A stretch of 64,000 nt of DNA from Comamonadaceae bacterium (GCA_947456305.1 CANGPN010000005.1:1-64000), one strand, 5' to 3'. Numbered from the stretch's first letter, positions 1 to 9,966 are shown. A program made the numbers and translations. Notes: generated by a model not told the origin, from the letters alone.

Positions 1-47
1 GCGCGGTGAACTTTGCGTTCAGCAGGGGTCAGTTGGATAGCAGGCAT
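1..47 (-). CDS. yhbY: Ribosome-assembly RNA-binding protein YhbY, N-terminal fragment
   Basis: Read leftward from an ATG at 47-45, the first 15 codons give [15 protein letters not shown], the usual N-terminus of the CRM-domain protein YhbY, which binds pre-50S ribosomal particles. Divergent yhbY/rlmE is a common proteobacterial arrangement and rlmE follows at once on the other strand, which supports the call. Only the start is inside the window, so the domain itself is not seen. The identification rests on 15 residues plus context. Confidence 0.7.
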   Translation of the reverse strand, partial: MPAIQLTPAERKVHR

Positions 48-81
48 ACGGGTATTATCTTCCTACACAGAGGGTGTTGAA

Positions 82-735
82 TTGAAAGTCAAAACGCAGA
101 GCAAAAAAGTGAACAAGTCATGGTTGAACGACCATGTCAACGACCCTTATGTGAAGATGGCAAAAAAGGACGGCTACCGGGCGCGGGCCGCTTACAAACT
201 CAAAGAAATCGATGAAACCCTGGGCTTGTTCAAGCCCGGCATGGTCGTTGTTGATCTGGGCAGCGCGCCCGGCGCCTGGAGCCAGTACCTCAGACGTTGT
301 ATGGCTCCAGAGGGTGCAGCCGCAGGCAAGCTGGACGCCACGCTGATTGCGCTGGATTTGCTGCCCATGGAGCCGATCGAAGGCGTGCATTTTCTGCAAG
401 GTGATTTCAGAGAACCCGAGGTATTGGAGCAGTTGAGCCACCACCTGGATGGAAGAATAGTCGACGTGGTTGTCTCGGACATGGCGCCGAATTTGTCTGG
501 CGTCGAATCAGCAGACGCCGCGCGCATGGCGCATCTGGTGGAATTGGCAGTGGAATTTTGTCAGGCGCACATGAAAAAAGAAGGTGCTTTGGTAGTGAAA
601 GTTTTCCACGGTAGCGGTTACAGCCAACTGGTCAAACATTTCAAGGAGACCTTTAAAGAGGTCAAGCCTTTCAAGCCCAAAGCCAGTCGTGACAAATCGG
701 CTGAAAATTTTCTGGTCGGGATAGGCTTGAAATAG
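82..735 (+). CDS. rlmE: 23S rRNA (uridine-2'-O)-methyltransferase RlmE
   Basis: SAM-dependent enzyme that 2'-O-methylates U2552 in the A loop of 23S rRNA and supports late 50S assembly (family knowledge). I place the start at the TTG at 82: an AGAGGG ribosome-binding site lies at 69-74, the product is 217 aa (the family is about 210 aa), and a longer reading frame starting at 13 would overlap yhbY. Visible features are the SAM-binding GSAPGAW motif at residues 60-66, the catalytic-tetrad lysine K39 in RARAAYKLK, the aspartate in VSDMAPN, the lysine in LVVKVFHG, and a C-terminal [12 protein letters not shown] motif holding the last tetrad residue. It is transcribed away from yhbY, and a small palindrome follows it. 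Confidence 0.93.
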   Translation: MKVKTQSKKVNKSWLNDHVNDPYVKMAKKDGYRARAAYKLKEIDETLGLFKPGMVVVDLGSAPGAWSQYLRRCMAPEGAAAGKLDATLIALDLLPMEPIEGVHFLQGDFREPEVLEQLSHHLDGRIVDVVVSDMAPNLSGVESADAARMAHLVELAVEFCQAHMKKEGALVVKVFHGSGYSQLVKHFKETFKEVKPFKPKASRDKSAENFLVGIGLK

Positions 736-745
736 CCTCGGGCAA

Positions 746-761
746 AAAAGCCGCGGCTTTT
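746..761. terminator. Palindrome after rlmE, possible weak terminator
   Basis: A perfect 16-nt palindrome, AAAAGCCGCGGCTTTT, lies just after the rlmE stop. It could fold as AAAAGC/GCTTTT with a CGCG loop. The stem is short and the T run is only four bases, so termination is uncertain. The rest of the rlmE-ftsH gap (about 230 bp) presumably holds the ftsH promoter, but I could not assign convincing -35/-10 boxes. Confidence 0.35.
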
Positions 762-963
762 CTAGCAATGCTTTTGTTTTTGGAAGCTTTTTAGAAATAG
801 TTTTTAAGCAATCATTTACTGACAGACTGCCTGCAGGTATGCCAATTCCGCACGTGGCACATGGTTCGACTCAACAGAATTCTTCATTACGCCTTGAAAA
901 GCCTAAAATGAACGCAACCTTCTTATCGGCATCTCGCCGGTATCTCTCTAACTGGAGTTCGCT

Positions 964-2877
964 TTGAACAACCCCTGGTTTTCCAAATTGGCTGTTTGGC
1001 TGGTAATTGCATTGGTGCTTTTTACCGTGTTCAAGCAATTCGATACCCGCGGTCAGGCCGGTAACGGCTACCTGGCGTACTCCGACTTCCTCGAGGAAGT
1101 GCGCGGTAAGCGGATCAAGTCGGCCACCATACAAGAAGGACAGGGCGGTACTGAAATTATCGCCACCACCACCGACGACCGTAAAGTGCGCACCAATGCC
1201 ACTTATCTGGATCGAGGGCTGGTCGGTGACCTGATCGCCAATAACGTCAAGTTCGACGTCAAGCCGCGCGAAGAAGGCTCTTTGCTGATGACTTTGCTGG
1301 TCAGTTGGGGCCCTATGCTGCTGCTGATCGGCGTATGGGTTTATTTCATGCGCCAAATGCAAGGCGGCGGCAAAGGTGGCGCTTTCAGTTTCGGCAAAAG
1401 CAAAGCCCGCATGCTGGATGAAAACAACAACACCGTCACATTTGCTGATGTGGCCGGTTGTGACGAAGCCAAAGAAGAAGTCAAAGAAGTTGTTGATTTC
1501 CTTAAAGATCCCCAAAAATTCCAAAAGCTGGGCGGACGTATTCCGCGCGGCTTGCTGCTGGTCGGCCCGCCCGGAACCGGTAAAACTTTATTGGCTAAAG
1601 GAATTGCAGGCGAAGCCAAAGTTCCCTTCTTCAGCATCTCAGGCTCAGACTTTGTCGAGATGTTCGTCGGCGTGGGCGCGGCCCGAGTGCGCGACATGTT
1701 CGAGAACGCAAAGAAAAACGCGCCTTGCATTATTTTTATCGATGAGATTGATGCAGTCGGCCGCCAGCGCGGCGCAGGCCTGGGCGGCGGTAACGACGAA
1801 CGCGAACAGACCTTGAACCAGATGTTGGTCGAGATGGACGGTTTTGAGACCAACCTCGGCGTCATTGTGGTCGCAGCCACCAACCGCCCTGATATTCTGG
1901 ACGCCGCCTTGTTGCGTCCCGGCCGTTTTGACCGCCAGGTTTATGTCACCCTGCCTGATATCCGTGGCCGCGAACAGATTTTGAATGTTCATATGCGCAA
2001 GATCCCTGTGGGCCAGGACGTGTCGCCCAGCGTGATTGCTCGCGGCACCCCGGGCATGAGCGGCGCCGACTTAGCCAACCTGACCAACGAAGCCGCTTTG
2101 ATGGCTGCGCGCCGTAATGCGCGTGTGGTTGAAATGCAGGATTTCGAAAAAGCCAAAGACAAAATCCTTATGGGTCCTGAGCGCCGCAGCATGGTCATGC
2201 CCGAAGGTGAGCGCAAGAACACGGCATACCACGAGTCCGGCCATGCATTGATAGGCAAATTGCTGCCCAAATGCGACCCGGTGCACAAAGTCACCATCAT
2301 CCCGCGCGGCCGCGCATTGGGTGTCACCATGAGCCTGCCCGAGGCCGACCGTTACAGCTATGACAGAACGTACATGTTGAGCCAGATCAGCATGTTGTTC
2401 GGCGGGCGTATCGCCGAAGAAGTGTTCATGAACCAAATGACCACTGGAGCATCCAATGACTTCGAACGCGCCACCCAGATCGCCCGCGACATGGTCATGC
2501 GCTACGGCATGTCCGAGGCCTTAGGCCCCATGGTTTATGCTGAAAATGAAGGCGAAGTGTTTTTGGGACGTTCTGTCACCAAAACCACCAACATGAGCGA
2601 ATCCACCATGAAAAAAGTGGACGACGAAGTGCGCAGCATCATTGACGGACAATACAGCCTAGCGCGCCGCTTGATCGAGGAAAACGCCGACAAAATGCAC
2701 GCCATGGCTAACGCGCTGCTGGAATGGGAAACCATTGACAGCGACCAGTTGGACGACATCATGGCAGGACGCCCGCCGCGTCCTCCCAAAGACTGGACAC
2801 CGCGTACACCTTCTTCCGGTGACGGCTCCGGCGGTACGCCGGCGGTTCATTCCAACCCGTCACCTACCACGGCTTGA
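964..2877 (+). CDS. ftsH: ATP-dependent zinc metalloprotease FtsH
   Basis: Membrane-anchored AAA+ protease that degrades misfolded membrane proteins and regulatory substrates. The start is a TTG at 964 with GGAG at 954-957; the product is 637 aa, normal for the family. It has an N-terminal membrane helix (about residues 8-25), a periplasmic segment, and a second helix (about 107-128). The AAA domain shows Walker A GPPGTGKT at 201-208, Walker B IIFIDEID, and a second-region-of-homology RPGRFDR. The protease domain has the zinc motif HESGH at 423-427. The C-terminus is proline/serine/glycine rich. The stop codon overlaps the folP start (TGATG), so the two genes are probably translationally coupled. 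Confidence 0.98.
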   Translation: MNNPWFSKLAVWLVIALVLFTVFKQFDTRGQAGNGYLAYSDFLEEVRGKRIKSATIQEGQGGTEIIATTTDDRKVRTNATYLDRGLVGDLIANNVKFDVKPREEGSLLMTLLVSWGPMLLLIGVWVYFMRQMQGGGKGGAFSFGKSKARMLDENNNTVTFADVAGCDEAKEEVKEVVDFLKDPQKFQKLGGRIPRGLLLVGPPGTGKTLLAKGIAGEAKVPFFSISGSDFVEMFVGVGAARVRDMFENAKKNAPCIIFIDEIDAVGRQRGAGLGGGNDEREQTLNQMLVEMDGFETNLGVIVVAATNRPDILDAALLRPGRFDRQVYVTLPDIRGREQILNVHMRKIPVGQDVSPSVIARGTPGMSGADLANLTNEAALMAARRNARVVEMQDFEKAKDKILMGPERRSMVMPEGERKNTAYHESGHALIGKLLPKCDPVHKVTIIPRGRALGVTMSLPEADRYSYDRTYMLSQISMLFGGRIAEEVFMNQMTTGASNDFERATQIARDMVMRYGMSEALGPMVYAENEGEVFLGRSVTKTTNMSESTMKKVDDEVRSIIDGQYSLARRLIEENADKMHAMANALLEWETIDSDQLDDIMAGRPPRPPKDWTPRTPSSGDGSGGTPAVHSNPSPTTA

Positions 2878-3761
2878 TGGCAGAGAATGTGTCAGATTCA
2901 ATGGGGCTTAGGCCCCATTTTGGTTTCTGGCAGACCACGCGTTTCAAACTGGTCTTGGACAAGCCTTTGGTGATGGGCATTGTCAATGTCACACCGGATT
3001 CATTTGCTTCTGATATCGGCTTGACAGCTACCCGTAACGCACTGGAACTCGCCAGCCGTTTAAGGCAAGAGGGTGCAGACATACTCGATGTGGGAGGCGA
3101 GTCCACCCGACCGGGGGCTATTCCCTTAACCTACGACGAAGAATGGCAGCGCATACAGCCTGTGCTCAAAGAACTGCTGACTTGGCATCTGCCAGTCTCA
3201 GTCGACACCTACCACCCGCAAACCATGCAACTGGCGCTGGACATGGGCGTTGACATCATCAACGACATTTGGTCGTTGCGACAGCCTGGTGCATTACAAA
3301 CTGTGGCGGCGTACACATGTGGTATTTGTTTGATGCATATGCACGGCGAACCTGCCACCATGCAGATGTCTCCTATGACGGGGGATCCTGTGGATCAAGT
3401 GCTGGCATTTTTTGAAGCACGTATTGAAACCGCTTTGGGGGAAGGAATAGTTACAGACCGGTTAATCATTGACCCGGGAATAGGATTTGGTAAGACAGTT
3501 AAACAAAATTTTTTGCTGCTGCAACAACAGCCTTTGCTGCTGCGCTTGGGTTTGCCCTTGCTCGCAGGTTGGTCGCGCAAATCGTCTTTAGGTGCAGTTA
3601 CAGGCTGCGAGGTCGGCGATAGGCTGATCCCCAGCGTGGCAGCAGCAGTGTTGGCTGCAGATAAAGGCGCTGGCGTACTGCGGGTGCACGATGTGGCCGA
3701 CACGGTGGCTGCTTTGGCAGTCTGGCAATCTGTCAGACATGCTGACTGCCTGGCAGGATAA
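2877..3761 (+). CDS. folP: Dihydropteroate synthase
   Basis: Condenses p-aminobenzoate with dihydropterin pyrophosphate in folate synthesis; the sulfonamide target. The ATG at 2877 overlaps the ftsH stop and gives 294 aa. A second ATG at 2901 would give a length nearer the E. coli protein, so the exact start is open. Family motifs in order: GIVNVTPDSF, ILDVGGESTRPGA, SVDTYHP, INDIWSL, LMHMHGEPATMQ, DPGIGFGKT and GWSRKSSLG. The TIM-barrel pterin-binding residues therefore look intact. It sits in the common ftsH-folP-glmM order, with only 7 bp before glmM. Confidence 0.97.
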   Translation: MAENVSDSMGLRPHFGFWQTTRFKLVLDKPLVMGIVNVTPDSFASDIGLTATRNALELASRLRQEGADILDVGGESTRPGAIPLTYDEEWQRIQPVLKELLTWHLPVSVDTYHPQTMQLALDMGVDIINDIWSLRQPGALQTVAAYTCGICLMHMHGEPATMQMSPMTGDPVDQVLAFFEARIETALGEGIVTDRLIIDPGIGFGKTVKQNFLLLQQQPLLLRLGLPLLAGWSRKSSLGAVTGCEVGDRLIPSVAAAVLAADKGAGVLRVHDVADTVAALAVWQSVRHADCLAG

Positions 3762-3768
3762 TTAGCGT

Positions 3769-5097
3769 ATGAAAAGACTTTATTTCGGCACCGATGGCAT
3801 ACGCGGCACTGTCGGGCAATCCCCGATCACGCCGGACTTTATGCTGCGTCTGGCCAACGCTGTCGGTCACCAACTCAAACAATCTGAAACCCGCCCCAGT
3901 GTTGTCATCGGCAAGGACACGCGTATATCGGGCTATATGCTGGAATCTGCGCTTGAGGCCGGATTCAATTCTGCGGGTGTAGATGTGGTTTTGTTGGGGC
4001 CTATTCCTACACCGGGCGTGGCCTATCTGACCAAGGCTTTGCGCGCCAATCTGGGCGTGGTCATCAGTGCCAGCCACAACCCGTTTGAAGACAACGGCGT
4101 GAAGTTTTTCAGTGCCTCGGGTACCAAGCTGGATGATGAATGGGAGTTGTCAGTTGAGCAACGTTTGTTGCAAGCACCTGAATGGGTGACGTCCAGCCAC
4201 TTGGGCAAGGCCCGCCGCTTGGACGATGCAGTCGGGCGCTATATTGAGTTTTGCAAAAGTACATTTTCTGACCGCTTAACGCTCAAGGGTAAAAAAATCG
4301 TGGTGGATGCGGCCCACGGCGCCGCTTATCTGGCCGCTCCACAAATTTTCAAGGAATTGGGTGCTGAAGTTATCGCCATAGGTTGTGCGCCTGATGGTAT
4401 GAATATTAACCGTGATGTAGGCGCGACTTCGCCCCAGGCTTTGGTTCAGGCCGTTGTGGCAGCGGGTGCTGATTTTGGTGTCGCCCTCGACGGTGATGCA
4501 GACAGATTGCAACTGGTTGACCATAACGGACGCTTATATAACGGTGACGAATTGCTTTATTTGCTGGCGCGTGAGAGGCAAATGCAAGGAATGGAATTGC
4601 CTGGTGTAGTTGGCACCTTGATGACTAACCACGGCGTGGAAACCGCGTTGAAAGCGAGCGGGATTCAACTGGTTCGAGCGGGTGTGGGTGACAGGTATGT
4701 GCTGGAAAAATTGAATGAGCACGGCTGGTTGTTAGGTGGCGAAGGCTCAGGTCATATGCTGATGCTTGACAAGCACAGCACCGGAGATGGCATCATCAGT
4801 TGTCTGCAAGTGTTACAAGCGTGTTTACGCCAACAATCTTCAATCTCAGACTTGCTGTCAGAGCTTGAATTGATGGCCCAGTGTTTGGTGAATGTCAAAT
4901 TGCAAGCGGGTGTCGATTGGAAAACTCACCAAGTCTTTCAATCGGCCTGTAAGCAGGCAGAGTCTGATTTGGCGGGTAAAGGCCGGTTGTTGATCCGACC
5001 TAGTGGCACTGAACCCTTGTTGCGCATCATGGTTGAATCGCCCGACATGCAAACTTCACAGCGCCATGCTGCATTTTTAAGCGATGCCTTGAAATGA
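3769..5097 (+). CDS. glmM: Phosphoglucosamine mutase
   Basis: Interconverts glucosamine-6-phosphate and glucosamine-1-phosphate on the route to UDP-GlcNAc for peptidoglycan and LPS. The 442-aa length is typical. The phosphorylated active-site serine is S102 in [12 protein letters not shown], the Mg2+ loop is DGDADR at 241-246, and the phosphate-binding [10 protein letters not shown] motif is near the C-terminus. All are at positions expected for the alpha-D-phosphohexomutase family. The start ([14 protein letters not shown]) is typical. It is co-transcribed with folP upstream and probably ppk1 downstream (13-bp gap). Confidence 0.97.
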   Translation: MKRLYFGTDGIRGTVGQSPITPDFMLRLANAVGHQLKQSETRPSVVIGKDTRISGYMLESALEAGFNSAGVDVVLLGPIPTPGVAYLTKALRANLGVVISASHNPFEDNGVKFFSASGTKLDDEWELSVEQRLLQAPEWVTSSHLGKARRLDDAVGRYIEFCKSTFSDRLTLKGKKIVVDAAHGAAYLAAPQIFKELGAEVIAIGCAPDGMNINRDVGATSPQALVQAVVAAGADFGVALDGDADRLQLVDHNGRLYNGDELLYLLARERQMQGMELPGVVGTLMTNHGVETALKASGIQLVRAGVGDRYVLEKLNEHGWLLGGEGSGHMLMLDKHSTGDGIISCLQVLQACLRQQSSISDLLSELELMAQCLVNVKLQAGVDWKTHQVFQSACKQAESDLAGKGRLLIRPSGTEPLLRIMVESPDMQTSQRHAAFLSDALK

Positions 5098-5110
5098 AAG
5101 TTGTTTAACC

Positions 5111-7168
5111 ATGTCCATTAACGCACAGCCTTTAATGATTGACCGCGATGAAAGCACGCTAGCATTCAATGCAAGAGTGCTGGACATGGCGCGCCGCGCT
5201 GATATTCCCTTGCTGGAAAGATTGCGCTATTTGTGCATTGTGTCTTCCAATTTGGACGAGTTTTTTGAAGTGCGCGTGGCGTTGCATTTGCACCAGATTA
5301 GCAATGCCAACGCATCTGCGCCTTATTCCCAACTGAGTTTTGAGCGGGTTTCACGCGCCGCTCACATACTGGTCAATCAGCAATACCGATTGTTCAACGA
5401 AGAATTGATGCCTGTTTTGCAGCAACACGGCATACGTTTGATCACTCATGAAGAAAGAAACGCAGCCCAGCACAAATGGGTCAAGCAATACTTTGACCGC
5501 GAAGTCCGTCCTTTGCTGACACCGGTGAGTTTGGATCCGGCCCACCCTTTTCCAATGGTGGCCAACAAATCTTTGAATTTCATTGTCCGGCTCACCGGTA
5601 AAGATGCATTCGGCCGTGAAAACGACATTGCCATTGTCAAAGTGCCGCGCTCACTGCCCCGGGTGATTCGGTTACCTGCCTCTGTTTCAGGCAAGGCTAT
5701 TTGCATGGTCAGTTTGTCCAGCGTCATACGCTCGCATTTGGCGGATTTATTTCCCGATCGGGTCGTCGGGCAGTTTTCGCAATTCCGAGTGACCCGTGAT
5801 TCTGAATTACTGGTTGATGAAGAAGATGCGAAAAATCTGCGCACCGCATTAAGACACGGCTTGGAGCACAGGCAATTCGGGGTGCCAGTGCGCTTGGAGG
5901 TGTCATCAGGCTGCTCAGAATATTTGTCACAGTTTTTGTTGCAGCAATTCAAATTGCCCGAAGCTGCCCTATACATGGTTGCCGGTCCGGTGAATCTGGT
6001 TCGACTCACACAAATGATTGATTTGGTAGACAACCCGCAACTGGTTTTTCCTGCTCACCAAGCGAGTTATCCCAAGCAATTACAACCGGGTGAGTCCTTG
6101 TTCAAGCAGATACGTAAAAACGATATTTTGATTCACCAGCCATTTGAATCATTTACAGGTGTTTTAGATTTTCTGAAAGAAGCAGTCAACGATCCCAAGG
6201 TGCTGGCGATCAAACAAACCATTTACCGTACCGGCAGCGACTCAGCTTTGATGGATTTGTTGCGCGAGGCAGTGCTACGCGGCAAGGAAGTTACTGCCGT
6301 GGTTGAAATCAAAGCTAGATTCGACGAAGAGGCCAATATCAATTGGGCAGAGCGTCTGGAGTCCATAGGTGCGCAAGTGGTCTACGGCGTGGTGGGCTTG
6401 AAAACCCACGCCAAGATGCTGTTAATCACCCGGCGCGAATCGGGCAAGCTGGTGCGTTATGCCCATTTGTCCACTGGTAATTACAACGTCCGTACCGCCA
6501 GGCTCTACACGGATATCAGTTTTTTAACCATGAACCCGGAGATCACGGCGGATATGGAGCAGGTCTTCACCCAATTGGCCAGCCAGACGCGTATCAACCA
6601 TTTGAATCATTTGTGGCTGGCGCCTTTCAGATTGCAAGACCAGTTGATAGAGATGGTAGACAAGATCAGCAAGGCCAGTGCACAGGGCAAGCCGGGCCGC
6701 ATTATTTTGAAAATGAATTCGCTGACCGATGAAAAACTCGCTAAGCATCTGGTGTCAGCTGGTCAGCGCGGTGTAGATATCGACTTGATCGTGCGCGGCG
6801 CGTGCATTTTGCCGGCACAGGTGCCTGGATTCACCGATCGCATCAAGGTTCGCTCCATCATCGGACGTTTCCTGGAGCATTCCCGGCTGTTTTATTTCCG
6901 CTCAGGCAGCAGGGAAGATTTGTACCTTTCCAGTGCTGACTGGATGAACCGCAACATGATGCGGCGCATTGAAGTGGCCTGGCCGGTGCTTGACCCTGTT
7001 TTGCGTCAACGTATTGTGGATGAATGCCTGGTGGCTTATTTGCATGACAACTCGGATGCCTGGGTGTTGCAATTGGATGGGCACTATCAACGCTCGCGGC
7101 CTCCATTAAAGAGTCGTCCACTCAGTGCGCAATCCGAGCTGATGAAACAATACAGCCGTAAAACTTGA
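5111..7168 (+). CDS. ppk1: Polyphosphate kinase 1
   Basis: Makes inorganic polyphosphate from ATP through a phosphohistidine intermediate. The product is 685 aa, the usual PPK1 size, with the N-terminal helical domain (NLDEFFEVRV), the head domain and two phospholipase-D-like catalytic domains. The autophosphorylated histidine is H433 in LKTHAKMLLI, and the second conserved histidine lies in EHSRLFYF. STGNYNVRTARLYTD is also present. The sixA start follows one base after the stop. Pairing PPK with a histidine phosphatase fits phosphate/phosphohistidine metabolism, but any direct link is inference. Confidence 0.97.
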   Translation: MSINAQPLMIDRDESTLAFNARVLDMARRADIPLLERLRYLCIVSSNLDEFFEVRVALHLHQISNANASAPYSQLSFERVSRAAHILVNQQYRLFNEELMPVLQQHGIRLITHEERNAAQHKWVKQYFDREVRPLLTPVSLDPAHPFPMVANKSLNFIVRLTGKDAFGRENDIAIVKVPRSLPRVIRLPASVSGKAICMVSLSSVIRSHLADLFPDRVVGQFSQFRVTRDSELLVDEEDAKNLRTALRHGLEHRQFGVPVRLEVSSGCSEYLSQFLLQQFKLPEAALYMVAGPVNLVRLTQMIDLVDNPQLVFPAHQASYPKQLQPGESLFKQIRKNDILIHQPFESFTGVLDFLKEAVNDPKVLAIKQTIYRTGSDSALMDLLREAVLRGKEVTAVVEIKARFDEEANINWAERLESIGAQVVYGVVGLKTHAKMLLITRRESGKLVRYAHLSTGNYNVRTARLYTDISFLTMNPEITADMEQVFTQLASQTRINHLNHLWLAPFRLQDQLIEMVDKISKASAQGKPGRIILKMNSLTDEKLAKHLVSAGQRGVDIDLIVRGACILPAQVPGFTDRIKVRSIIGRFLEHSRLFYFRSGSREDLYLSSADWMNRNMMRRIEVAWPVLDPVLRQRIVDECLVAYLHDNSDAWVLQLDGHYQRSRPPLKSRPLSAQSELMKQYSRKT

Positions 7169-7169
7169 T

Positions 7170-7634
7170 ATGGATTTATTGCTTTGGCGTCATGCACATG
7201 CCAGGGATGCATTTCCGGGTGAAACGGATATGGACAGACCGTTGACAGACAAAGGTTGGCGTCAATCAGAAAAAATGGCGCGTTGGCTAAACAAACATAT
7301 GCCAAGCGATACCCTGGTACTGTGCAGCCCGGCAGTCAGAACTGTTCAGACAGTACATTCACTCGGTCAGGCTTTCAATTTGTGTCAGGAAATCAAACCC
7401 GACAGTAGTTCAGAGGCTTTGCTCAAGGCCTGTAAGTGGCCACATGCGCCCACCGCTGTATTGGTGGTGGCGCATCAGCCGTTCTTATCATCGGCAGTAT
7501 GTGTTTTGCTGGGTTTGCCAATAACCACTTCTTTGTCGTTTCGCAAAGGGTCACTGTGGTGGTTGCGGAGTCAGGAGGGGATTGGCGCATCAGAAGCCAA
7601 ATTGTTGACAGTTCAGGATCCTGATTTTTTATGA
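7170..7634 (+). CDS. sixA: Phosphohistidine phosphatase SixA
   Basis: Histidine-phosphatase-superfamily enzyme of 154 aa. The RHG-type catalytic motif is RHAHA with the nucleophilic histidine at H8, and the second catalytic histidine is in VVAHQPFLS. SixA removes phosphate from phosphohistidine on phosphotransfer proteins in E. coli; the substrate here is inferred only from family membership. The length is typical. It starts one base after the ppk1 stop and is the last gene of the ftsH-to-sixA run. Confidence 0.88.
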   Translation: MDLLLWRHAHARDAFPGETDMDRPLTDKGWRQSEKMARWLNKHMPSDTLVLCSPAVRTVQTVHSLGQAFNLCQEIKPDSSSEALLKACKWPHAPTAVLVVAHQPFLSSAVCVLLGLPITTSLSFRKGSLWWLRSQEGIGASEAKLLTVQDPDFL

Positions 7635-7717
7635 CTGTCACAATGCGCGATTAATTAGCAGTTATATTATTGATTGGTACTATTTCAAACTGATGTCATT
7701 TTAATTAAAGGAATACC

Positions 7718-7888
7718 ATGCTGTTTTCGCTCAAATCCCTGACCTTGATCGCTGTGATGTTCACAGCTTTATCCTTGACTGGTTGCGCTTCTTTGAGCTC
7801 CGCCTGGGACTCCACCACCTCTACTGTAGGCGATTTCTTCAAAACCGAGAAACCAGCGGCTGATAAAAAGGCTGAAGAGAAAAAGTAA
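7718..7888 (+). CDS. Small lipoprotein, 56 aa
   Basis: A short gene with AAAGGA ribosome-binding site at about 7707 and an ATG at 7718. It encodes a 56-aa protein with a hydrophobic signal segment ending in a lipobox, LTGC, so the mature lipoprotein would begin at C23 and be about 34 residues. The mature part is serine/threonine-rich, then lysine/glutamate-rich at the end (DKKAEEKK). It is followed at once by a strong intrinsic terminator, which supports a real, separately ended transcript. Function unknown. It resembles the many tiny entericidin-like or spacer lipoproteins only in size and layout. Confidence 0.75.
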   Translation: MLFSLKSLTLIAVMFTALSLTGCASLSSAWDSTTSTVGDFFKTEKPAADKKAEEKK

Positions 7889-7899
7889 TTCTTTATTTG

Positions 7900-7940
7900 A
7901 AAAAACCGCAACAACTTTGAGGGTTGTTGCGGTTTTTTTT
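7900..7940. terminator. Strong bidirectional intrinsic terminator
   Basis: A 16-bp perfect stem, 7900-7915 with 7923-7938, has a 7-nt loop (TTTGAGG) and a T8 run at the 3' end. It also has an A-rich 5' side that becomes a T run on the other strand. It separates the rightward lipoprotein gene from the leftward VOC gene ending at 7944, and should stop transcripts from both sides. Confidence 0.9.
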
Positions 7941-7943
7941 ATG

Positions 7944-8318
7944 TCAATCCAATGTTTCTTTGGGTGAAAAATTCAATTCAACCTTAGCGCCGCTGGGATC
8001 GTGGCAAAACAATTGCCATGGCCCTCCTTCCCGGTGCTGTAAGTGATAGGGATAACCGCTTTCATCAAAGCGTGCTTTAACTGCCTTTAAATTGACGGTG
8101 GTGAATGCCATGTGGTCAATGACACCTGCTGCAGGCTGTGGCACCGGTCTATCAAAATACAAATGCAACACCGCTGTTTCGCCTGCATACAACCAGGCGC
8201 CGTCAAAACCTAAGTCGGGTCTGTAGCCAGACTTAAGACCGAGCAGGTTTTCATAAAAAGCTAAAGTTGCCACTGGATCACCGGCTATAGCGGTGAAGTG
8301 GTTCATTCCCAGAATCAT
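7944..8318 (-). CDS. VOC-family (glyoxalase-fold) protein
   Basis: A 124-aa single-module vicinal-oxygen-chelate protein. Candidate metal ligands are H7 in NHFTAIAG, the histidine in LHLYFDR, the histidine in DHMAF and the glutamate in KVELNF. This matches the beta-alpha-beta-beta-beta repeats of glyoxalase I, extradiol dioxygenases and related enzymes. It lies 23 bp after the FAH-family gene on the same strand and so belongs to the TetR-FAH-VOC transcript. A role in the same catabolic route is plausible. The exact reaction cannot be read from the sequence. Confidence 0.75.
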   Translation of the reverse strand: MILGMNHFTAIAGDPVATLAFYENLLGLKSGYRPDLGFDGAWLYAGETAVLHLYFDRPVPQPAAGVIDHMAFTTVNLKAVKARFDESGYPYHLQHREGGPWQLFCHDPSGAKVELNFSPKETLD

Positions 8319-8341
8319 GGTGTGTTTACTCCGTTATCAAT

Positions 8342-9214
8342 TCAAGCTTCAAATCGATTTTCTATATGGCCTAATCCTGCAATCTCTACGCGCACAACAT
8401 CTCCGTTTTGTAAATAACGAGGGGGGGTTAAACCCATGCCAACACCAGCCGGTGTGCCGGTGGCAATGATGTCGCCAGGCATCAGGGTTATACCTCTGGA
8501 GCAGGTTTCAATCAAAGTGGGAATATCGAAGATCATTTGAGCGGCATTACCGTCTTGCCTCAATGCACCATTGACCCAACAGCGTACTTGGGCGGTGAGT
8601 CCATTAAAAGAATCAGCAGTCATCAACCATGGACCCATAGGGCAAAAAGTGTCAAACGATTTACCGAGATCCCATTGCTGATGACGCATTTGCACATCGC
8701 GCGCTGTGACGTCGTTGACAACGGTATATCCATAGACATGCGACATGGCCTGAGCCCGGCTGATATTTTTACCGCCCGTACCAATGATCACAGCCAGTTC
8801 AGCCTCGTAATCAATTTGCTGTGATATGTTGACGGGTAAATTTACAGAGGCATAGGGGCCAGTCACGCATTCGGGAACCTTGGTAAACACAATCGGCCAG
8901 GCATTGGGATCTGTAAGACTGTCTTTGAAAACCGTTGAAGATAATTCTTTTGCGTGAGCATGGTAGTTTCTACCGACACAAAAAATATTGCGTCGGGGAC
9001 GCGGTATGGGAGCAATCAGTTGGACCTGATCCAGCGGCAGGCTGATAACGTCAGTAACCGGCAAAGCCTGTGCAGCGTTTGCCCGGTCCACCAGCGAAAG
9101 CACACCTAATGCGTTTTCTTCCTCTGTGAGTTGAAAGCTCGTGACGCTGCTGTTGTCGTCTGACACTAAGCCTACGCGCTGAAGATTTTGATGAACATAA
9201 GCTGCAAGTTTCAT
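8342..9214 (-). CDS. Fumarylacetoacetate hydrolase-family protein
   Basis: A 290-aa member of the FAH superfamily of metal-dependent enzymes, which hydrolyse, hydrate or decarboxylate 2-oxo acids in catabolism. Visible motifs: CVGRNYHAHAKEL, the metal-ligand segment DYEAELAVIIG, DVTARDVQ, WDLGKSFDTFCPMGPW, and a C-terminal TPAGVGMG plus GDVVRVEIAGLGHIENRF. It overlaps the upstream TetR gene by 4 bp, so it is translationally coupled to it. The protein is a paralogue of the fumarylpyruvate hydrolase at the far end of the window, with a longer N-terminal part. The substrate is unknown. Confidence 0.85.
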   Translation of the reverse strand: MKLAAYVHQNLQRVGLVSDDNSSVTSFQLTEEENALGVLSLVDRANAAQALPVTDVISLPLDQVQLIAPIPRPRRNIFCVGRNYHAHAKELSSTVFKDSLTDPNAWPIVFTKVPECVTGPYASVNLPVNISQQIDYEAELAVIIGTGGKNISRAQAMSHVYGYTVVNDVTARDVQMRHQQWDLGKSFDTFCPMGPWLMTADSFNGLTAQVRCWVNGALRQDGNAAQMIFDIPTLIETCSRGITLMPGDIIATGTPAGVGMGLTPPRYLQNGDVVRVEIAGLGHIENRFEA

Positions 9215-9885
9215 TTCAATCCTTTTTGTTTCGGCTTGAAGTTTATGCGACTGCGGCCTTGTTCCAGCGCTGTGTCTACTAAGGCTTCAGCCATCCAAAG
9301 CAAGGTTTTTCTTACTTCGCTGTTTTTTTCATTACAAATATCTTTGAGAACAATGAATATTTCTATACCGTAGATTACTGCCAGAGCTTTGTGTAACTGT
9401 TCATAAAGATCAAGTGGTAATTCAGTTTGGAGCGGCTCAAGCGCTTTGTGAAGAATCTGGATACGGTGTCCGCGGCGAAATATCTTTTCTTTCAGTAATC
9501 CAGCTTGCGCTAAAGCCTGTTGTTCAAGTGAAAGCTGTACAGCTGTTCTGAGGGTGGACTCGTGTTTACTTAGCCTGGGAAAGCTGCGGTTAAATAAATC
9601 CATCACGCGATCCTTACCTTGCGCATGTTCGGAGGCAAAAGTGCGCATAGGTCCAAGCGATTGACTCACCATAGCACCGAGCATAGCGCCTTTGCTTGGA
9701 AAACAGCGGTAAGCGGTTGCGCGGGAAATGCCTGCTCTTTTTGCAACTTCTGCGATGGAGGGAGCTTTTCCGTTTTCTTGCAGTAATTCAGAAGCGCTTA
9801 TTAAGAGCAAAGCAAAAGTAGTCGGTTTGATACCCGCGGGTGATGTAGGGGAATCAGGGGTTGGCGAGTTAGCAGCGTTTTTCAT
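9211..9885 (-). CDS. TetR-family transcriptional regulator
   Basis: A 224-aa one-component repressor. The N-terminal HTH is clear (PSIAEVAKRAGISRATAYRCF, then PSKGAMLGAMV), and the rest is a helical ligand-binding domain with no recognisable subfamily signature. It heads the leftward TetR-FAH-VOC unit and is divergent from the long operon starting at 10079. The simplest inference is that it controls both through the 193-bp intergenic region, where a short inverted repeat is seen. The effector is presumably a substrate or intermediate of the pathway. Confidence 0.85.
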   Translation of the reverse strand: MKNAANSPTPDSPTSPAGIKPTTFALLLISASELLQENGKAPSIAEVAKRAGISRATAYRCFPSKGAMLGAMVSQSLGPMRTFASEHAQGKDRVMDLFNRSFPRLSKHESTLRTAVQLSLEQQALAQAGLLKEKIFRRGHRIQILHKALEPLQTELPLDLYEQLHKALAVIYGIEIFIVLKDICNEKNSEVRKTLLWMAEALVDTALEQGRSRINFKPKQKGLK

Positions 9886-9966
9886 CAGGGTAAGTCATGA
9901 TTAAAAAAGAGATGGAAGGGCTTTCTATCAAAGAATTCAGGACGTAGTATCTGATTTTTAAAAATG

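Noticed and set aside
13-81. In-frame N-terminal extension of rlmE starting at 13
   Set aside because: It overlaps the divergent yhbY start and does not resemble RlmE. A TTG at 82 with a good ribosome-binding site gives the family length.
871-1524. 217-aa open frame antisense to ftsH
   Set aside because: It lies fully opposite a certain gene, has no family features, and its composition is that of a reverse-strand shadow.
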